A stretch of 64,000 bases of DNA from Halobacillus yeomjeoni (GTDB lineage: Bacteria; Bacillota; Bacilli; Bacillales; Halobacillaceae): NCBI RefSeq assembly GCF_020171525.1, contig NZ_JAIVAI010000002.1, positions 62,001 to 126,000 on the forward strand, read 5' to 3'. Shown piece after piece: positions 17,920 to 27,232 of this stretch (position 1 is its first letter; every line of letters starts with the position of its first letter). The position numbers were made by a program, and so were the translations under genes. The notes under the pieces are model-generated. The model was given only the letters and a program-made list of their open reading frames with translations, was not told the DNA's origin and did no database searches.

Positions 17920-18237
17920 ATGATGGCATGGGTATTCTTATTATTAGCAGGTTTCGGAGAAATGTCTGGCATGTTTTTCCTGAAGCTTTCAGATGGATTC
18001 ACCAAGCTGAAGCCGACCATCCTGGCGGTTACTTCAGGCGCTGTGAGCTTCTACTTTTTATCTCTATCGCTTCAGGAAGTTCAAATCGGAACCGCATACG
18101 GGATTTGGACGGGAATTGGTTCTGTAGGAACAGTACTGCTTGGAATCTTCTTTTTTAAGGAAAAAGTAAATAGGAAGAGAATTCTTTTCATCATATGTAT
18201 TTTAGCAGGGGTCATCGGTCTGAAAATGGTTTCCTGA
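17920..18237 (+). CDS. SMR family transporter subunit, partner
   Basis: A 105-residue four-helix protein with the conserved glutamate in AGFGEMSGMFFLKLS and the Gdx-like signature GTAYGIWTGIGSVGT. It starts 9 bases after the first SMR gene. Charged residues at helix ends differ between the two partners, as in YkkCD and EbrAB pairs. Substrate could be guanidinium or a quaternary ammonium compound. No guanidine riboswitch is present; control is by TetR. Confidence 0.87.
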   Translation: MMAWVFLLLAGFGEMSGMFFLKLSDGFTKLKPTILAVTSGAVSFYFLSLSLQEVQIGTAYGIWTGIGSVGTVLLGIFFFKEKVNRKRILFIICILAGVIGLKMVS

Positions 18238-18407
18238 ATATGTGTATGGCTGTTGTATTCTTTAAGTAAAGTAAGTACAATATAATAGGAATTCAAAAGA
18301 TTTTACAAATTCTTTTATAAATCGAGGGGATATGTCCTATTTCGACATATTTCTCAAGTGCTGCAAAAGGATTTGTCGTTTTTTATGGTTAAATGGAGGA
18401 AACTGTT

Positions 18408-18527
18408 ATGAGAAAATTTTTGTTCGCAATCCTGTTATTGATCGTCATCGGGTTTGGTTTAGTAGGCTTTACGACTTTGGACACGGATGCAAACCAATCC
18501 GTCCCTCAACAATCTAAACAATATTGA
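18408..18527 (+). CDS. 39-residue membrane peptide
   Basis: A short ORF with GGAGG 8 bases before its ATG, an N-terminal MRKF, one hydrophobic helix (LFAILLLIVIGFGLVGF) and a short polar tail. A terminator follows 7 bases after the stop. The good ribosome site, signal-anchor shape and dedicated terminator argue for a real gene. Function unknown. Confidence 0.65.
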   Translation: MRKFLFAILLLIVIGFGLVGFTTLDTDANQSVPQQSKQY

Positions 18528-18534
18528 AACCAGG

Positions 18535-18570
18535 AACCCCTATCTCCTTGTATGGATGATAGGGGTTTTT
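18535..18570 (+). terminator. Terminator after the 39-residue peptide gene
   Basis: 10-bp stem AACCCCTATC/GATAGGGGTT, 12-base loop, followed by T5. Confidence 0.85.
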
Positions 18571-18597
18571 AATTTTATTCACTTATTAAGGTTTGGC

Positions 18598-19281
18598 TCA
18601 TTTTTCAGGCAGGTTCGTTTTTCTATCCTCTCCCCATACCTTTTCCAAGTAATCATCCCGGCCGGAGTTACCCCGGTAAATTTTATACCGGAACGTATTT
18701 TTCTCGTAATAGTCTTGGTGGTATTCTTCAGCTCTATAGAACGTCTCTGCCTTAAGGATCGGGGTGACGATCGGTTGATCAAACCTTCCTGATTCATCCA
18801 GGGATTCCCTGGAGGCTTCAGCAATTTGTTTTTGTTCATCAGAATGATAGAAAATGGCTGTCGTATACTGTTCACCACGGTCGACAAATTGACCTCCATT
18901 ATCAGTGGGGTTGATCTGCCGCCAAAACACTTCTAATATCTGCTCATAGGATAGAACATCAGGATCATAGTAAACTTGAACGGCTTCTATGTGGCCGGTA
19001 TTCCCCGAAGAAACTTCTTTATAGGTGGGGTTTTCAGTCCTTCCGCCTGTGTAGCCTGAAACGACTTCACTCACTCCCTTCAATTTTTCAAAGGGAGGTT
19101 CCATACACCAGAAGCATCCCCCTGCAAGAGTCGCTGTTTCATACCCTTCCGGTCGTTCATCCTCGGCGATGACTTCACTCTCATAGTTCTGCTTCGTAAA
19201 GTAGGCGTACACTTCAGGAATGACGAAAACAGCGATCAATACGAAGACACCAACGAACAGCCATTTTTTTCGCTTCTTCAC
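18598..19281 (-). CDS. msrA: Peptide methionine sulfoxide reductase A, membrane-anchored
   Basis: A 227-residue MsrA that reduces methionine-S-sulfoxide. The catalytic motif GGCFWCMEPPF is near residue 55, with GYTGG and the family block EVFWRQINPTDNGGQFVDRG. Unlike the usual cytosolic enzyme it begins with KKRKK and one hydrophobic helix (about residues 7-28), so the domain is probably held outside the membrane. The start is GTG after GGGGTG. No msrB follows it. Confidence 0.92.
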   Translation of the reverse strand: MKKRKKWLFVGVFVLIAVFVIPEVYAYFTKQNYESEVIAEDERPEGYETATLAGGCFWCMEPPFEKLKGVSEVVSGYTGGRTENPTYKEVSSGNTGHIEAVQVYYDPDVLSYEQILEVFWRQINPTDNGGQFVDRGEQYTTAIFYHSDEQKQIAEASRESLDESGRFDQPIVTPILKAETFYRAEEYHQDYYEKNTFRYKIYRGNSGRDDYLEKVWGEDRKTNLPEK

Positions 19282-19387
19282 CCTATCACCCCATTCGTCG
19301 TTTAGTTACTTCTATCATAGCACGTGAAACTTTCTTCACCTATTATTGCGCATAGATGAGTATCCCGACATCAATCTTTCCTCTAAC

Positions 19388-19419
19388 AAAAAAAGAGCAA
19401 TCCTATGATTGCTCTTTTA
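19388..19419 (-). terminator. Terminator of the nadE operon
   Basis: Stem AAAGAGCAATC/GATTGCTCTTT with a minus-strand T run. It overlaps the end of the cysteine hydrolase gene. Confidence 0.88.
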
Positions 19420-19974
19420 ACTTAAAAATGCTTCCTCTATAGATGTATTTGTACTTTCTCTCGTATTGGCAAAAAGCGAACGTTCGATGATTTGCAGCGC
19501 ATTGTCATTATCATCTATTTTTTCCGAAGCTACGCAGTCTTTCGGAACCCATAAGTTATACTCCCTCATGTAAGCATCATTGGCTGTGAAAAGAACACAA
19601 ATATCTCCAGCAACACCTGTCAAAATCAAGTTCTCCACCTTCAGATGCTTGAGAAGGATGTCTAATTGAGTCCCGTAAAAACCTGAATGTTTCGGTTTGA
19701 TGATGAAATAATCGTCCTCTTCAGGCATGACGGCATCCACGACAGGTTCACCTCTCCCCTTTTTGCATTCCTTGATCAACTCAGAGGCATTATCCTGCCA
19801 GAGACCGAAATTGTCATTCACATAAATGACGGGGACCCCTTTTTCTTTCACTTTTTTCTTAAGGCTTATGAGATTGTCGACCATGGATAGAGAATGACGG
19901 AGTAAATCATCTCCCCCGTCGAAATCCATTTTATTGACCATATCTGTGATGATAAGCGCGGTTTTATTGTTCAT
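19417..19974 (-). CDS. Isochorismatase-family cysteine hydrolase
   Basis: A 185-residue hydrolase of the nicotinamidase/isochorismatase fold. The expected triad is visible: Asp in IITDMVN (about residue 11), Lys in IKPKHSGFYGT (about 93) and Cys in GVAGDICVLF (about 126). It starts 7 bases after nadE, with its ribosome site inside the last nadE codons. A nicotinamidase-like role in NAD salvage is suggested by the context, but the metal-site residues of PncA are not clear, so the substrate stays open. Confidence 0.85.
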   Translation of the reverse strand: MNNKTALIITDMVNKMDFDGGDDLLRHSLSMVDNLISLKKKVKEKGVPVIYVNDNFGLWQDNASELIKECKKGRGEPVVDAVMPEEDDYFIIKPKHSGFYGTQLDILLKHLKVENLILTGVAGDICVLFTANDAYMREYNLWVPKDCVASEKIDDNDNALQIIERSLFANTRESTNTSIEEAFLS

Positions 19975-19981
19975 TGTCCGA

Positions 19982-20731
19982 TTAATCTCCTTCGTACTTG
20001 TCCGGTCCTGCCGGAATCTGGCGCTTATGTTCCGTTCGTTCGTGCAGCTGTTTCAGGCGTTTTTCATCTTCAGGATCGATACTCTCGCCACGGAGATAGG
20101 CATCGATTGTATCATAAGATATTCCAAGTTCATCTTCATCGGTCTGCCCTTCCCATAATTCAGCGCTCGGCTTTTTATGAACGATAGAATCAGGTACATC
20201 CAACGCTTCTGCCATTTCACGAACTTCTTCTTTTCTCATATGGATCAATGGAACAAGGTCCACTCCCCCGTCTCCATATTTAGTGAAGTATCCAGTATAG
20301 TCCTCTGCGGCATTATCAGTTCCTACCACTAAATAATTATAATTGTTCGCGACAGCATAGAGAGTACTCATCCGTAACCTTGCTTGAAGGTTTGCTCCGC
20401 CAAGCTGAGATTTATCCTCATGCCAATCTCCTTTTTCCTTTAACTGTTCCTGAATGGTTTCATAAGTTGTCTTGTAGGAAGAGGTTAGGTTGATACCGAC
20501 ATAATCCAGACCACAACCTTCGACTGCTTTTAAGGCGTCTTCTTGATCTTCCACTTCTTTATTGATAGGTAAGATGACACCTAAAGAGTCATCAGGGAAT
20601 GCCCGTTTGATCAAATAGGAAACGACAGCAGAATCGATCCCTCCGCTGACACCGACAAGCAGACCATCAGCGCCTGCTTCTTCCACTTTCTTTTGCAGCC
20701 AATCCGTTAAATGTTTGATGCGATCTTCCAT
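19982..20731 (-). CDS. nadE: NAD synthetase, ammonia-dependent
   Basis: A 249-residue enzyme that amidates nicotinic acid adenine dinucleotide to NAD. The ATP pyrophosphatase loop VGVSGGIDSAVVSYL is near residue 23; VGTDNAAEDYTGYFTKYGDG and PSAELWEGQTDEDELG follow in family order. There is no glutaminase domain, so free ammonia is used. AAGGAG ten bases upstream supports the ATG. It leads a two-gene operon with the cysteine hydrolase. Confidence 0.95.
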   Translation of the reverse strand: MEDRIKHLTDWLQKKVEEAGADGLLVGVSGGIDSAVVSYLIKRAFPDDSLGVILPINKEVEDQEDALKAVEGCGLDYVGINLTSSYKTTYETIQEQLKEKGDWHEDKSQLGGANLQARLRMSTLYAVANNYNYLVVGTDNAAEDYTGYFTKYGDGGVDLVPLIHMRKEEVREMAEALDVPDSIVHKKPSAELWEGQTDEDELGISYDTIDAYLRGESIDPEDEKRLKQLHERTEHKRQIPAGPDKYEGD

Positions 20732-20895
20732 AATTGTATTACTCCTTCCTGATTTACACTTTATGGTTGTTCTTCCTTATCTCGAATGAATATAAACATT
20801 CAAAGTCAATCTGCTATAAACAAACGACTTTTAAAAGCATAAGAATTACGTAATAATGTAAAAGTAGAAATCCTCTAGAAGGAGTGTCAGAAGTC

Positions 20896-21582
20896 ATGAT
20901 AGAAAACGAACGTCACGTCCTTGTCATTTTTCCACACCCGGATGATGAAGCCTTCGGGGTCTCAGGGACGATCACTTCTTATATAAAACAAGGAACACCA
21001 TTAACCTATGCCTGCCTTACTCTTGGTGAAATGGGCAGGAACCTCGGTAAACCTGCATTTGCAACGCGCGAAACATTACCGGATATCCGCAAAAAAGAGC
21101 TTCTGAAAGCGGCCGAAGCGATGGGCATAAAAGATTTGCGGATGATGGGCATGAGAGATAAAACGTTGGAATTCGAAGATGATGATAAGATGAAGCAGCT
21201 AGTCACCGATTTGATTGAGGAATTGAATCCTTCTCTTGTCATCAGCTTCTATCCTGGCTTTGCCGTCCATCCCGATCATGAAGCTACCGCTCGTGCAGTT
21301 GTAAGAGCGATTCGTGACATGGAACCAGCCCAGCGCCCCAAATTCCACGGTGTCGCTTTTGCCAATGATACAGAAGAGAAATTGGGAGAGGCTGACATCA
21401 TTCATGACATCCGTGACGTCCAGGAAGATAAGCTCAATGCGATGAGGGCTCACATTTCCCAAACAGCGCATATGCTCGAAATGCTTGAAGAAGGGATCAA
21501 AGCCAATGACCCGGAAGCCTTGAAATGGGTGACAAATGAGCGTTTCTACACCTATGACTGGACAAATGATTCTGTAGAATAA
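20896..21582 (+). CDS. bshB2: Bacillithiol biosynthesis deacetylase BshB2
   Basis: A 228-residue zinc deacetylase of the LmbE/PIG-L fold that removes acetate from GlcNAc-malate in bacillithiol synthesis, or acts on bacillithiol conjugates. Metal motifs are FPHPDDEAFG (about residue 13) and VHPDHEAT (about 125). An upstream GTG overlaps the AAGGAG box, so the ATG at 20896 is the start. It lacks the yojF neighbour found in B. subtilis. Bacillithiol marks the host as a Firmicute. Confidence 0.9.
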   Translation: MIENERHVLVIFPHPDDEAFGVSGTITSYIKQGTPLTYACLTLGEMGRNLGKPAFATRETLPDIRKKELLKAAEAMGIKDLRMMGMRDKTLEFEDDDKMKQLVTDLIEELNPSLVISFYPGFAVHPDHEATARAVVRAIRDMEPAQRPKFHGVAFANDTEEKLGEADIIHDIRDVQEDKLNAMRAHISQTAHMLEMLEEGIKANDPEALKWVTNERFYTYDWTNDSVE

Positions 21583-21619
21583 AAAAATCCTGAACCGTTG
21601 ATCCGGTTCAGGATTTTTT
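21581..21619. terminator. Bidirectional terminator
   Basis: Stem AATCCTGAACC/GGTTCAGGATT with A7 and T6 flanks, between the convergent bshB2 and typA genes. Confidence 0.92.
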
Positions 21620-21635
21620 GTGTTTTATTTCACTT

Positions 21636-23477
21636 TTAAATGTCTGCGTTTTGAAGTTTCTTCTTCTTCGCCATTTTTTCACGTTCGTTTTTGTTTAGAT
21701 ATTTCTTACGTAGACGAACGTTTTCTGGCGTCACTTCGCAGTATTCATCATCATCAAGATACTCGATCGCTTCTTCAAGCGTCATTGAACGAGTCTTCTT
21801 GATTGTGTTTGTAGAGTCTTTGTTAGCAGAACGAATGTTAGTCAGGTGTTTTTCTTTCGTGATGTTGACCGTCAAGTCATTCTCACGGTTGTGTTCACCG
21901 ACAATCATTCCTTCATAAACTTCAGTACCCGGTTCAACAAAGATTGTTCCACGGTCCTCAAGGTTCATGATTCCATAAGTGGATGCTTTGCCTTTATCCA
22001 AGGAAACAAGAACACCTTCACGACGGCCTCCGACTTGACCTTTCGTAAGTGGCGCATAGCCATCAAACGTATGGTTCAAGATTCCGTAACCGCGTGTCTG
22101 GGTCATGAATTCAGTGGAATAGCCGATCAGGCCACGAGATGGAACGAGGAATTCCAGACGGACTTGTCCGTTACCATCGTTGACCATGTCCTGCATTTCA
22201 CCTTTACGGTAACCGATCGATTCCATGATTGCACCTTGGTACTCTTCCGGCGTATCGATTTGAACACGTTCAACCGGCTCACAAATCTCACCGTCAATCT
22301 CTTTCAAGATAACTTGAGGTTTAGAAAGTTGAAGTTCAAATCCTTCACGACGCATGTTCTCCACTAAGATGGACAGGTGAAGTTCACCACGACCTGAAAC
22401 AGTGAAGGCATCCGGTGAATCTGTCGGTTCTACACGAAGACTTACGTCTGTTTCAAGCTGAGTGAGTAGACGTTCTTCAATTTGACGAGCCGTCACATAT
22501 TTACCTTCGCGACCTGCAAAAGGACTGTTGTTGACCAGGAACGTCATCTGTAGAGTCGGTTCATCGATACGAGGGATTTCCATCGCTTCTTGATGATCCG
22601 TAGGACATACAGTTTCACCGACGTTGATATCTTCCATACCCGCAAGGGCGATGATGTCACCAGCTTTCGCTTCTTCAATTTCAATACGCTTCAAGCCGAT
22701 GAAACCGAACAGTTTGCTGACACGGAAGTTTTTCACAGAACCGTCTTTCTTCATCAGTGACACTTGCTGTCCGACTTTGATACTTCCACGGAACACTCGT
22801 CCTACTCCGATACGGCCAAGGTAATCGTTGTAATCCAACAGCGTAACCTGGAACTGAAGCGGGTCTTCCTGCGTGTCTACTGGAGCTGGGATATTGTTCA
22901 TGATCAACTTGAAGATCGGATCCATTGTTTCGCTCTGTTCTTCAGGCTCTTCACCAGAAGTACCATTCAATGCAGAAGCATAAACAACTGGGAAATCAAG
23001 CTGGTCGTCGTCCGCACCTAGTTCGATGAATAAGTCAAGGACTTCATCGACTACCTGCTCAGGACGGGCATTCGGACGGTCGATTTTGTTCAATACGACA
23101 ACTGGAGTCAATTTCTGTTCCAATGCCTTCTTAAGAACAAAACGTGTTTGTGGCATACAACCTTCGTACGCATCTACAACAAGTAGAACACCGTCTACCA
23201 TTTTCAGAATACGCTCAACTTCACCACCGAAGTCTGCGTGTCCCGGTGTATCAAGAATGTTGATACGAGTATCATTATAGTTAATCGCGGTATTCTTAGC
23301 TAGAATCGTAATTCCGCGCTCTTTTTCCAAATCATTTGAGTCCATCGCACGATCATCCACATGTTCGTTCTCACGGAAGGTACCAGAATGGTGGAGCATT
23401 TGGTCCACTAAGGTTGTTTTTCCGTGGTCAACGTGGGCAATGATGGCAATATTACGAATATCGTTTCTGTGTTGCAT
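21636..23477 (-). CDS. typA: Ribosome-associated GTPase TypA/BipA
   Basis: A 613-residue translational GTPase. G1 is AHVDHGKTT (about residue 15), G3 [13 protein letters not shown]4 NKIDRP. EF-G-like domains III and V and the TypA C-terminal domain ([31 protein letters not shown]) follow. It assists ribosome assembly and translation under stress such as cold. The upstream GTG codon overlaps the GAGGTG site, so the ATG at 23477 is chosen. Ends with a lysine-rich tail. It is alone. Confidence 0.96.
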   Translation of the reverse strand: MQHRNDIRNIAIIAHVDHGKTTLVDQMLHHSGTFRENEHVDDRAMDSNDLEKERGITILAKNTAINYNDTRINILDTPGHADFGGEVERILKMVDGVLLVVDAYEGCMPQTRFVLKKALEQKLTPVVVLNKIDRPNARPEQVVDEVLDLFIELGADDDQLDFPVVYASALNGTSGEEPEEQSETMDPIFKLIMNNIPAPVDTQEDPLQFQVTLLDYNDYLGRIGVGRVFRGSIKVGQQVSLMKKDGSVKNFRVSKLFGFIGLKRIEIEEAKAGDIIALAGMEDINVGETVCPTDHQEAMEIPRIDEPTLQMTFLVNNSPFAGREGKYVTARQIEERLLTQLETDVSLRVEPTDSPDAFTVSGRGELHLSILVENMRREGFELQLSKPQVILKEIDGEICEPVERVQIDTPEEYQGAIMESIGYRKGEMQDMVNDGNGQVRLEFLVPSRGLIGYSTEFMTQTRGYGILNHTFDGYAPLTKGQVGGRREGVLVSLDKGKASTYGIMNLEDRGTIFVEPGTEVYEGMIVGEHNRENDLTVNITKEKHLTNIRSANKDSTNTIKKTRSMTLEEAIEYLDDDEYCEVTPENVRLRKKYLNKNEREKMAKKKKLQNADI

Positions 23478-23662
23478 GAAGCACACACCTCTTTCGTTTC
23501 ACATTTATTCAACTTTACTATTATAACATAATTATGAATGTGTCAACACCTTCTGGTTTTTTGAAAAACTCAGCAGGGGTATCTTGCGCCCACGACCTCG
23601 GCGCACGTAAAATAGATTTCAGCCGTTACAACGAGTACCAACAGAGAAATGAAGGTGTAGGA

Positions 23663-24589
23663 ATGGAAACAAAAAGAATAGGAGAATGGCTCGAACTCGT
23701 CGTTCCATATAAATGGGATGGGAAAACCGTCGATCGTATAATGAGAAAAGATTTGGGAGTACCCAGAAAACTGATGCACCGTTTCCGTAATCAAAGGGGA
23801 GTGTCTTTGAATGATGAATTCATCCACTGGAAGAACACAACCGTGAGAGCAGGGGACTTGATGTGTATACGTTTGTTTGAGCCACAACCTCTGACGGTAA
23901 AGCCTAATAATATGCCGATTGATGTGATTTATGAAGACGATCATCTGCTCGTAGTGAACAAACCTTCCGGGGTTTTTACTCATCCGAATTTTCCTACAGA
24001 AGACGATACACTCGTTAATGGTGTTGCTGGTTATTTTGTAAAAGAAGGGATCCCCTCGACACCGAAGTATGTCCATAGATTGGATCGGCACACTTCGGGA
24101 GCCATTCTTTTTGCGAAACATGACTTGGCGATTGCGATGTTGGGAAAAGAACTGCAGAAACGAACGATCAAACGGACCTATCTTGCCTGGGCTCATGGAT
24201 CGATTTCTCCTGAAAAAGGAGTCATCTCCCATCCTACAGGAAAAGATCCTGATCATACGATCCGGCGGTGCGTCACAGAGGATGGCCAATATGCAGAAAC
24301 TCATTATGAAGTACTTCGTTACGATGCTGAAAAAGATGCATCTCTGCTCAAGCTGCAATTGGAAACAGGACGGACCCATCAGATCAGAGTCCATATGAGC
24401 TATGTCGGCCACCCACTTTTAGGTGACACGATGTATGGCGGGCAGGGTGACCTACATTATAAACAAGCTTTACATGCAGCGAAGCTCACATTCATTCATC
24501 CGTTCACTGAACAATCCATCCAATGTTTTGCTTACCCTGAAGAAAGTGAATCATTGTTTACGGATGAACATGTAAATGCATTGAAATGA
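23663..24589 (+). CDS. RluA-family 23S rRNA or tRNA pseudouridine synthase
   Basis: A 308-residue protein. An S4-like N-terminal segment (KTVDRIMRKDLGVPRKLMHRF, written here in part as DRIMRKDLGV) precedes the catalytic domain with the essential aspartate in VHRLDRHTSG (about residue 138) and the closing GRTHQIRVHMSYVGHPLLGD. The exact uridine target cannot be read from sequence. The frame is open 43 codons further upstream, but GAAGGTG next to the ATG at 23663 and the family N-terminus support this start. Confidence 0.9.
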   Translation: METKRIGEWLELVVPYKWDGKTVDRIMRKDLGVPRKLMHRFRNQRGVSLNDEFIHWKNTTVRAGDLMCIRLFEPQPLTVKPNNMPIDVIYEDDHLLVVNKPSGVFTHPNFPTEDDTLVNGVAGYFVKEGIPSTPKYVHRLDRHTSGAILFAKHDLAIAMLGKELQKRTIKRTYLAWAHGSISPEKGVISHPTGKDPDHTIRRCVTEDGQYAETHYEVLRYDAEKDASLLKLQLETGRTHQIRVHMSYVGHPLLGDTMYGGQGDLHYKQALHAAKLTFIHPFTEQSIQCFAYPEESESLFTDEHVNALK

Positions 24590-24746
24590 AACCAAGTATT
24601 ACCAAAATAAAATTTTCCATTCATTGTAGTATTATAAAAATGTGTGTGATACATTGAAAATGTTAGCCTTTTCATAGAAAAAGAGAGTATAAAAATAGAG
24701 AAATTGATTCGACGAGACGTAAAGAGGTTAACGATAGAGACAAAAT

Positions 24747-24782
24747 AAAAAGAGCCGCCAGCTCACGCTGGTGGCTCTTCAT
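24747..24782 (-). terminator. Terminator of the pepF-pterin dehydratase unit
   Basis: 13-bp stem AGAGCCGCCAGC/GCTGGTGGCTCT with a 4-base loop; on the minus strand it is followed by TTTTTATTTT. The 21-bp repeat lies between it and the last gene, so the repeat would be in the 3' untranslated RNA. Confidence 0.85.
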
Positions 24783-24804
24783 CATTATATAGAGGAAAAC
24801 GTAG

Positions 24805-24930
24805 GTGCTGTTCAAATTACGCAATTGCAGCTTGAATATACGCAATAGTCCTCTCAATTTACGCAATCACGGCTTGAATATACGCAATACTCCTCTCAAT
24901 TTACGCAATCTCAGCCTAAACATACGCAAT
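24805..24930. repeat. Six-unit 21-bp tandem repeat, alternating A/B units
   Basis: Six units each end in ACGCAAT (24819, 24840, 24861, 24882, 24903, 24924), exactly 21 bases apart. Units 2, 4 and 6 carry CTTGAATAT-like (or CCTAAACAT) cores and units 1, 3 and 5 TCAAATT/CTCTCAATTT-like cores, so the higher-order period is 42. The first 5 bases of each unit vary. There are no spacers of CRISPR type. The rest of 24590-24957 holds only the terminator at 24747. Confidence 0.85.
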
Positions 24931-24957
24931 ATACTATTTAAATTAAGTACTTCCCCG

Positions 24958-25257
24958 TCACTCTACCAACTGCTTATAAAACTCATCATATTTTTCAGCA
25001 CATTTAAGGTCGAGATCGGTCAATCCTTTTGCATTCCAAGAAGTAAGCTTCATGGTGACCATTTTATAATCGATGCTGATAAACGGGTGGTGTTGAATTT
25101 CTTCCGAGTATTGTGCAACGTTATTGACGAACTGGACCCCTGTCAGGAAATCTTTAAAACGGTAGCGTTTCACAATGAACTTCTCATCTTGCAGCTTCCA
25201 ACCATCCAACTCTGCTACTCTTTCGGTCTTTTCCCCCTCAGGTATTCGCTTTTCCAT
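24958..25257 (-). CDS. 4a-hydroxytetrahydrobiopterin dehydratase (PCD/DCoH family)
   Basis: A 99-residue protein with the family core EEIQHHPFISIDYKMVTM (about residues 55-72) and DLDLKCAEKYDE. Enzymes of this family recycle pterin cofactors after aromatic hydroxylation; in bacteria without such hydroxylases the role is uncertain. No phenylalanine hydroxylase gene is in the window. The upstream GTG overlaps AAGGAG, so the ATG at 25257 is taken. It starts 21 bases after pepF and probably shares its mRNA. Confidence 0.87.
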   Translation of the reverse strand: MEKRIPEGEKTERVAELDGWKLQDEKFIVKRYRFKDFLTGVQFVNNVAQYSEEIQHHPFISIDYKMVTMKLTSWNAKGLTDLDLKCAEKYDEFYKQLVE

Positions 25258-25278
25258 CCTAAACACTCCTTTTATCGA

Positions 25279-27057
25279 TCAGGTCTGAACCAATGCCATG
25301 AATTCATTCAAATCTGCCAGGCAGAGGTCAAGCGCATGCTTCCAAAAATCCGGCTCTTCAAGGTCGACTCCAAGATGCTTCTTCGCAAGATCTTCGACAG
25401 TCATTCTTCCTGTATCCTGTAGGAGTGCAATATACTGATCCTCGAATTCTGGTCCGATTTCGAGCGCTTTAGCGTAAATTCCCATACTGAATAAATAACC
25501 GAATGTATATGGGAAGTTATAAAACGGCACATCTGTAATATGGAAATGAAGTTTCGAAGCCCAGAAAGTAGGATCGTATTCACCGAGCGTCCCTACATAA
25601 GCTTCCTTCTGCGCCTCCACCATCAACTCATTTAAACGTTCAGTCGTTACTACGCCTTTCTTACGCTCCTCGTAGAAACTCGTTTCAAATAAAAAGCGGG
25701 AATGGATATTCATGAAAAAGGCTACGCTTCGCTGGACTTTGTCTTCCAACAGCACCATTTTTTCCTGTTCATCTTCAGCCTGTTTGACTGCAGCATCAGC
25801 TACAATCATCTCTGCAAATGTAGAAGCAGTTTCTGCCACGTTCATGGCATAACCCTGATTCAAGATAGGCAGATCATTCATGACATGCTGATGATAGGCA
25901 TGTCCTAATTCGTGTGCCAAAGTAGCCACACTGGAAGGAGACCCTGAATAAGTCATGAAAATACGGGTTTCCTGGCTGTCAGGAAAGCTCGTGCAAAACC
26001 CTCCCGGCTGCTTACCCGGGCGATCTTCCGCTTCGATCCATCGCTTCTCAAAGGCCATTTCAGCAAAGTCCGCCATCTTTGGACTGAATTTGCTGAATTG
26101 CTGAACGATGAAATCGGCCCCTTCTTGAAAACTCATTGTTTGCGTCGCTTCCCCTATAGGTGCTTCTACATCGTAAAAGCTTAATTTATCAATTCCGAGC
26201 AATTCAGCTTTCTTTTCCATGAAGGGCACATAATGCTGTTTGTATTCTGTAATCGAATCCCACATGGCGTTCAATGTTTTTTCGCTCATCCGATTATAAT
26301 CGAGAGGTTCTTTCAATACATTTCCCCAACCTCGATGCTTATAGGTTTGAAGTCGGAAACCAGACAGGTGGTTCAATGTTTCACTGAACAAATCGAGCTG
26401 ACCCTTCCACGCTTCCTGGAGCTGATCAAAAGCCGCTTTTCTTTCAGAACGCTTGTGCGAGTCCAGACGGTTGGAGGCTTGACCGACCGATAAAGTCTCT
26501 CCATCAATAGTCACTTTCATCTTACCAACCATCAAATCATACATGTGCCCCCATGCATGATAGCCGTCCACGGCTAAATCATTCATCAAGGATTCTTGTC
26601 GCAATTCCAATTTATCTTTGGCCAAGTGACGTCTTTCTTCCATTATAAATTTTATCTCAGAAAAAGGAGGCTCTTGGATCAGTGATTTCCAAACATCGTT
26701 ATCGATTTGGACCATCTTTTGATCGAATTCAGTCATCACATTGTCAAACCGCGCACCTAATTCACTGCGTTTGGCCTGCCAGAGATTCGCTTTTTTATCT
26801 TCGACATCTTGAGCAGTCAAGCAGCTTACAAAGGCTCCGATCTCAGTCAATTCTTTAATGATGAGTTGAGTGAGATCCACGATTTCTGCCATCTCCTCTT
26901 TTTGATCCGTATTCTTAGGAGGAAGAAAAGACTGAACCTGCTTTTCTAATTGAGTCACGTGATCCTCAGTCGTATGTAAATAAGTTTTCAGTTGTTCAGA
27001 CCGACTTCCACCTTCAAAAATAGTATCTAAATCCCATGTTAATTCATAAGTTTCCAT
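25279..27057 (-). CDS. pepF: Oligoendopeptidase F (M3 family)
   Basis: A 592-residue zinc metallopeptidase that cuts short peptides in the cytoplasm. The zinc motif HELGHAYHQ is near residue 376, with the third ligand glutamate in the following NVAETASTFAEMI. N-terminal substrate-cap domain is present and length fits the family. The frame is open 9 codons further, but the ATG at 27057 follows the AAAGGGG box and yields the family N-terminus METYELTWDLDTIF. Confidence 0.93.
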   Translation of the reverse strand: METYELTWDLDTIFEGGSRSEQLKTYLHTTEDHVTQLEKQVQSFLPPKNTDQKEEMAEIVDLTQLIIKELTEIGAFVSCLTAQDVEDKKANLWQAKRSELGARFDNVMTEFDQKMVQIDNDVWKSLIQEPPFSEIKFIMEERRHLAKDKLELRQESLMNDLAVDGYHAWGHMYDLMVGKMKVTIDGETLSVGQASNRLDSHKRSERKAAFDQLQEAWKGQLDLFSETLNHLSGFRLQTYKHRGWGNVLKEPLDYNRMSEKTLNAMWDSITEYKQHYVPFMEKKAELLGIDKLSFYDVEAPIGEATQTMSFQEGADFIVQQFSKFSPKMADFAEMAFEKRWIEAEDRPGKQPGGFCTSFPDSQETRIFMTYSGSPSSVATLAHELGHAYHQHVMNDLPILNQGYAMNVAETASTFAEMIVADAAVKQAEDEQEKMVLLEDKVQRSVAFFMNIHSRFLFETSFYEERKKGVVTTERLNELMVEAQKEAYVGTLGEYDPTFWASKLHFHITDVPFYNFPYTFGYLFSMGIYAKALEIGPEFEDQYIALLQDTGRMTVEDLAKKHLGVDLEEPDFWKHALDLCLADLNEFMALVQT

Positions 27058-27232
27058 AACCTTCCCCTTTCCACAGTCTTTCAAAAGCTCGTATAATAAC
27101 CAAAATATTATATCAAAATTTTCAGATAAAATAAACGCGTCTTCTTCTTTATTCTATTAATCTAGTTGCTTTTCCCTCCAAACTTTGGTATTTTCAAAAA
27201 AAGAAGCGTAGATTGGGAAGGGAGATCTTCGA

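Noticed and set aside
19984-20731. Nicotinamidase PncA assignment for the gene after nadE
   Set aside because: Catalytic triad is present but the metal-binding residues of PncA were not clear, so only the superfamily is claimed.
23570-24412. 280-residue minus-strand frame
   Set aside because: Shadow of the RluA-type gene, whose plus-strand motifs are clear.
24805-24930. CRISPR array
   Set aside because: Units are directly joined 21-mers with no unique spacers of 25-40 bases and no cas genes nearby.
24805-25422. 205-residue plus-strand frame across the 21-bp repeat
   Set aside because: Its first third is only the translated repeat and the rest is the opposite strand of the pterin dehydratase and the pepF end; it has no suitable ribosome site.
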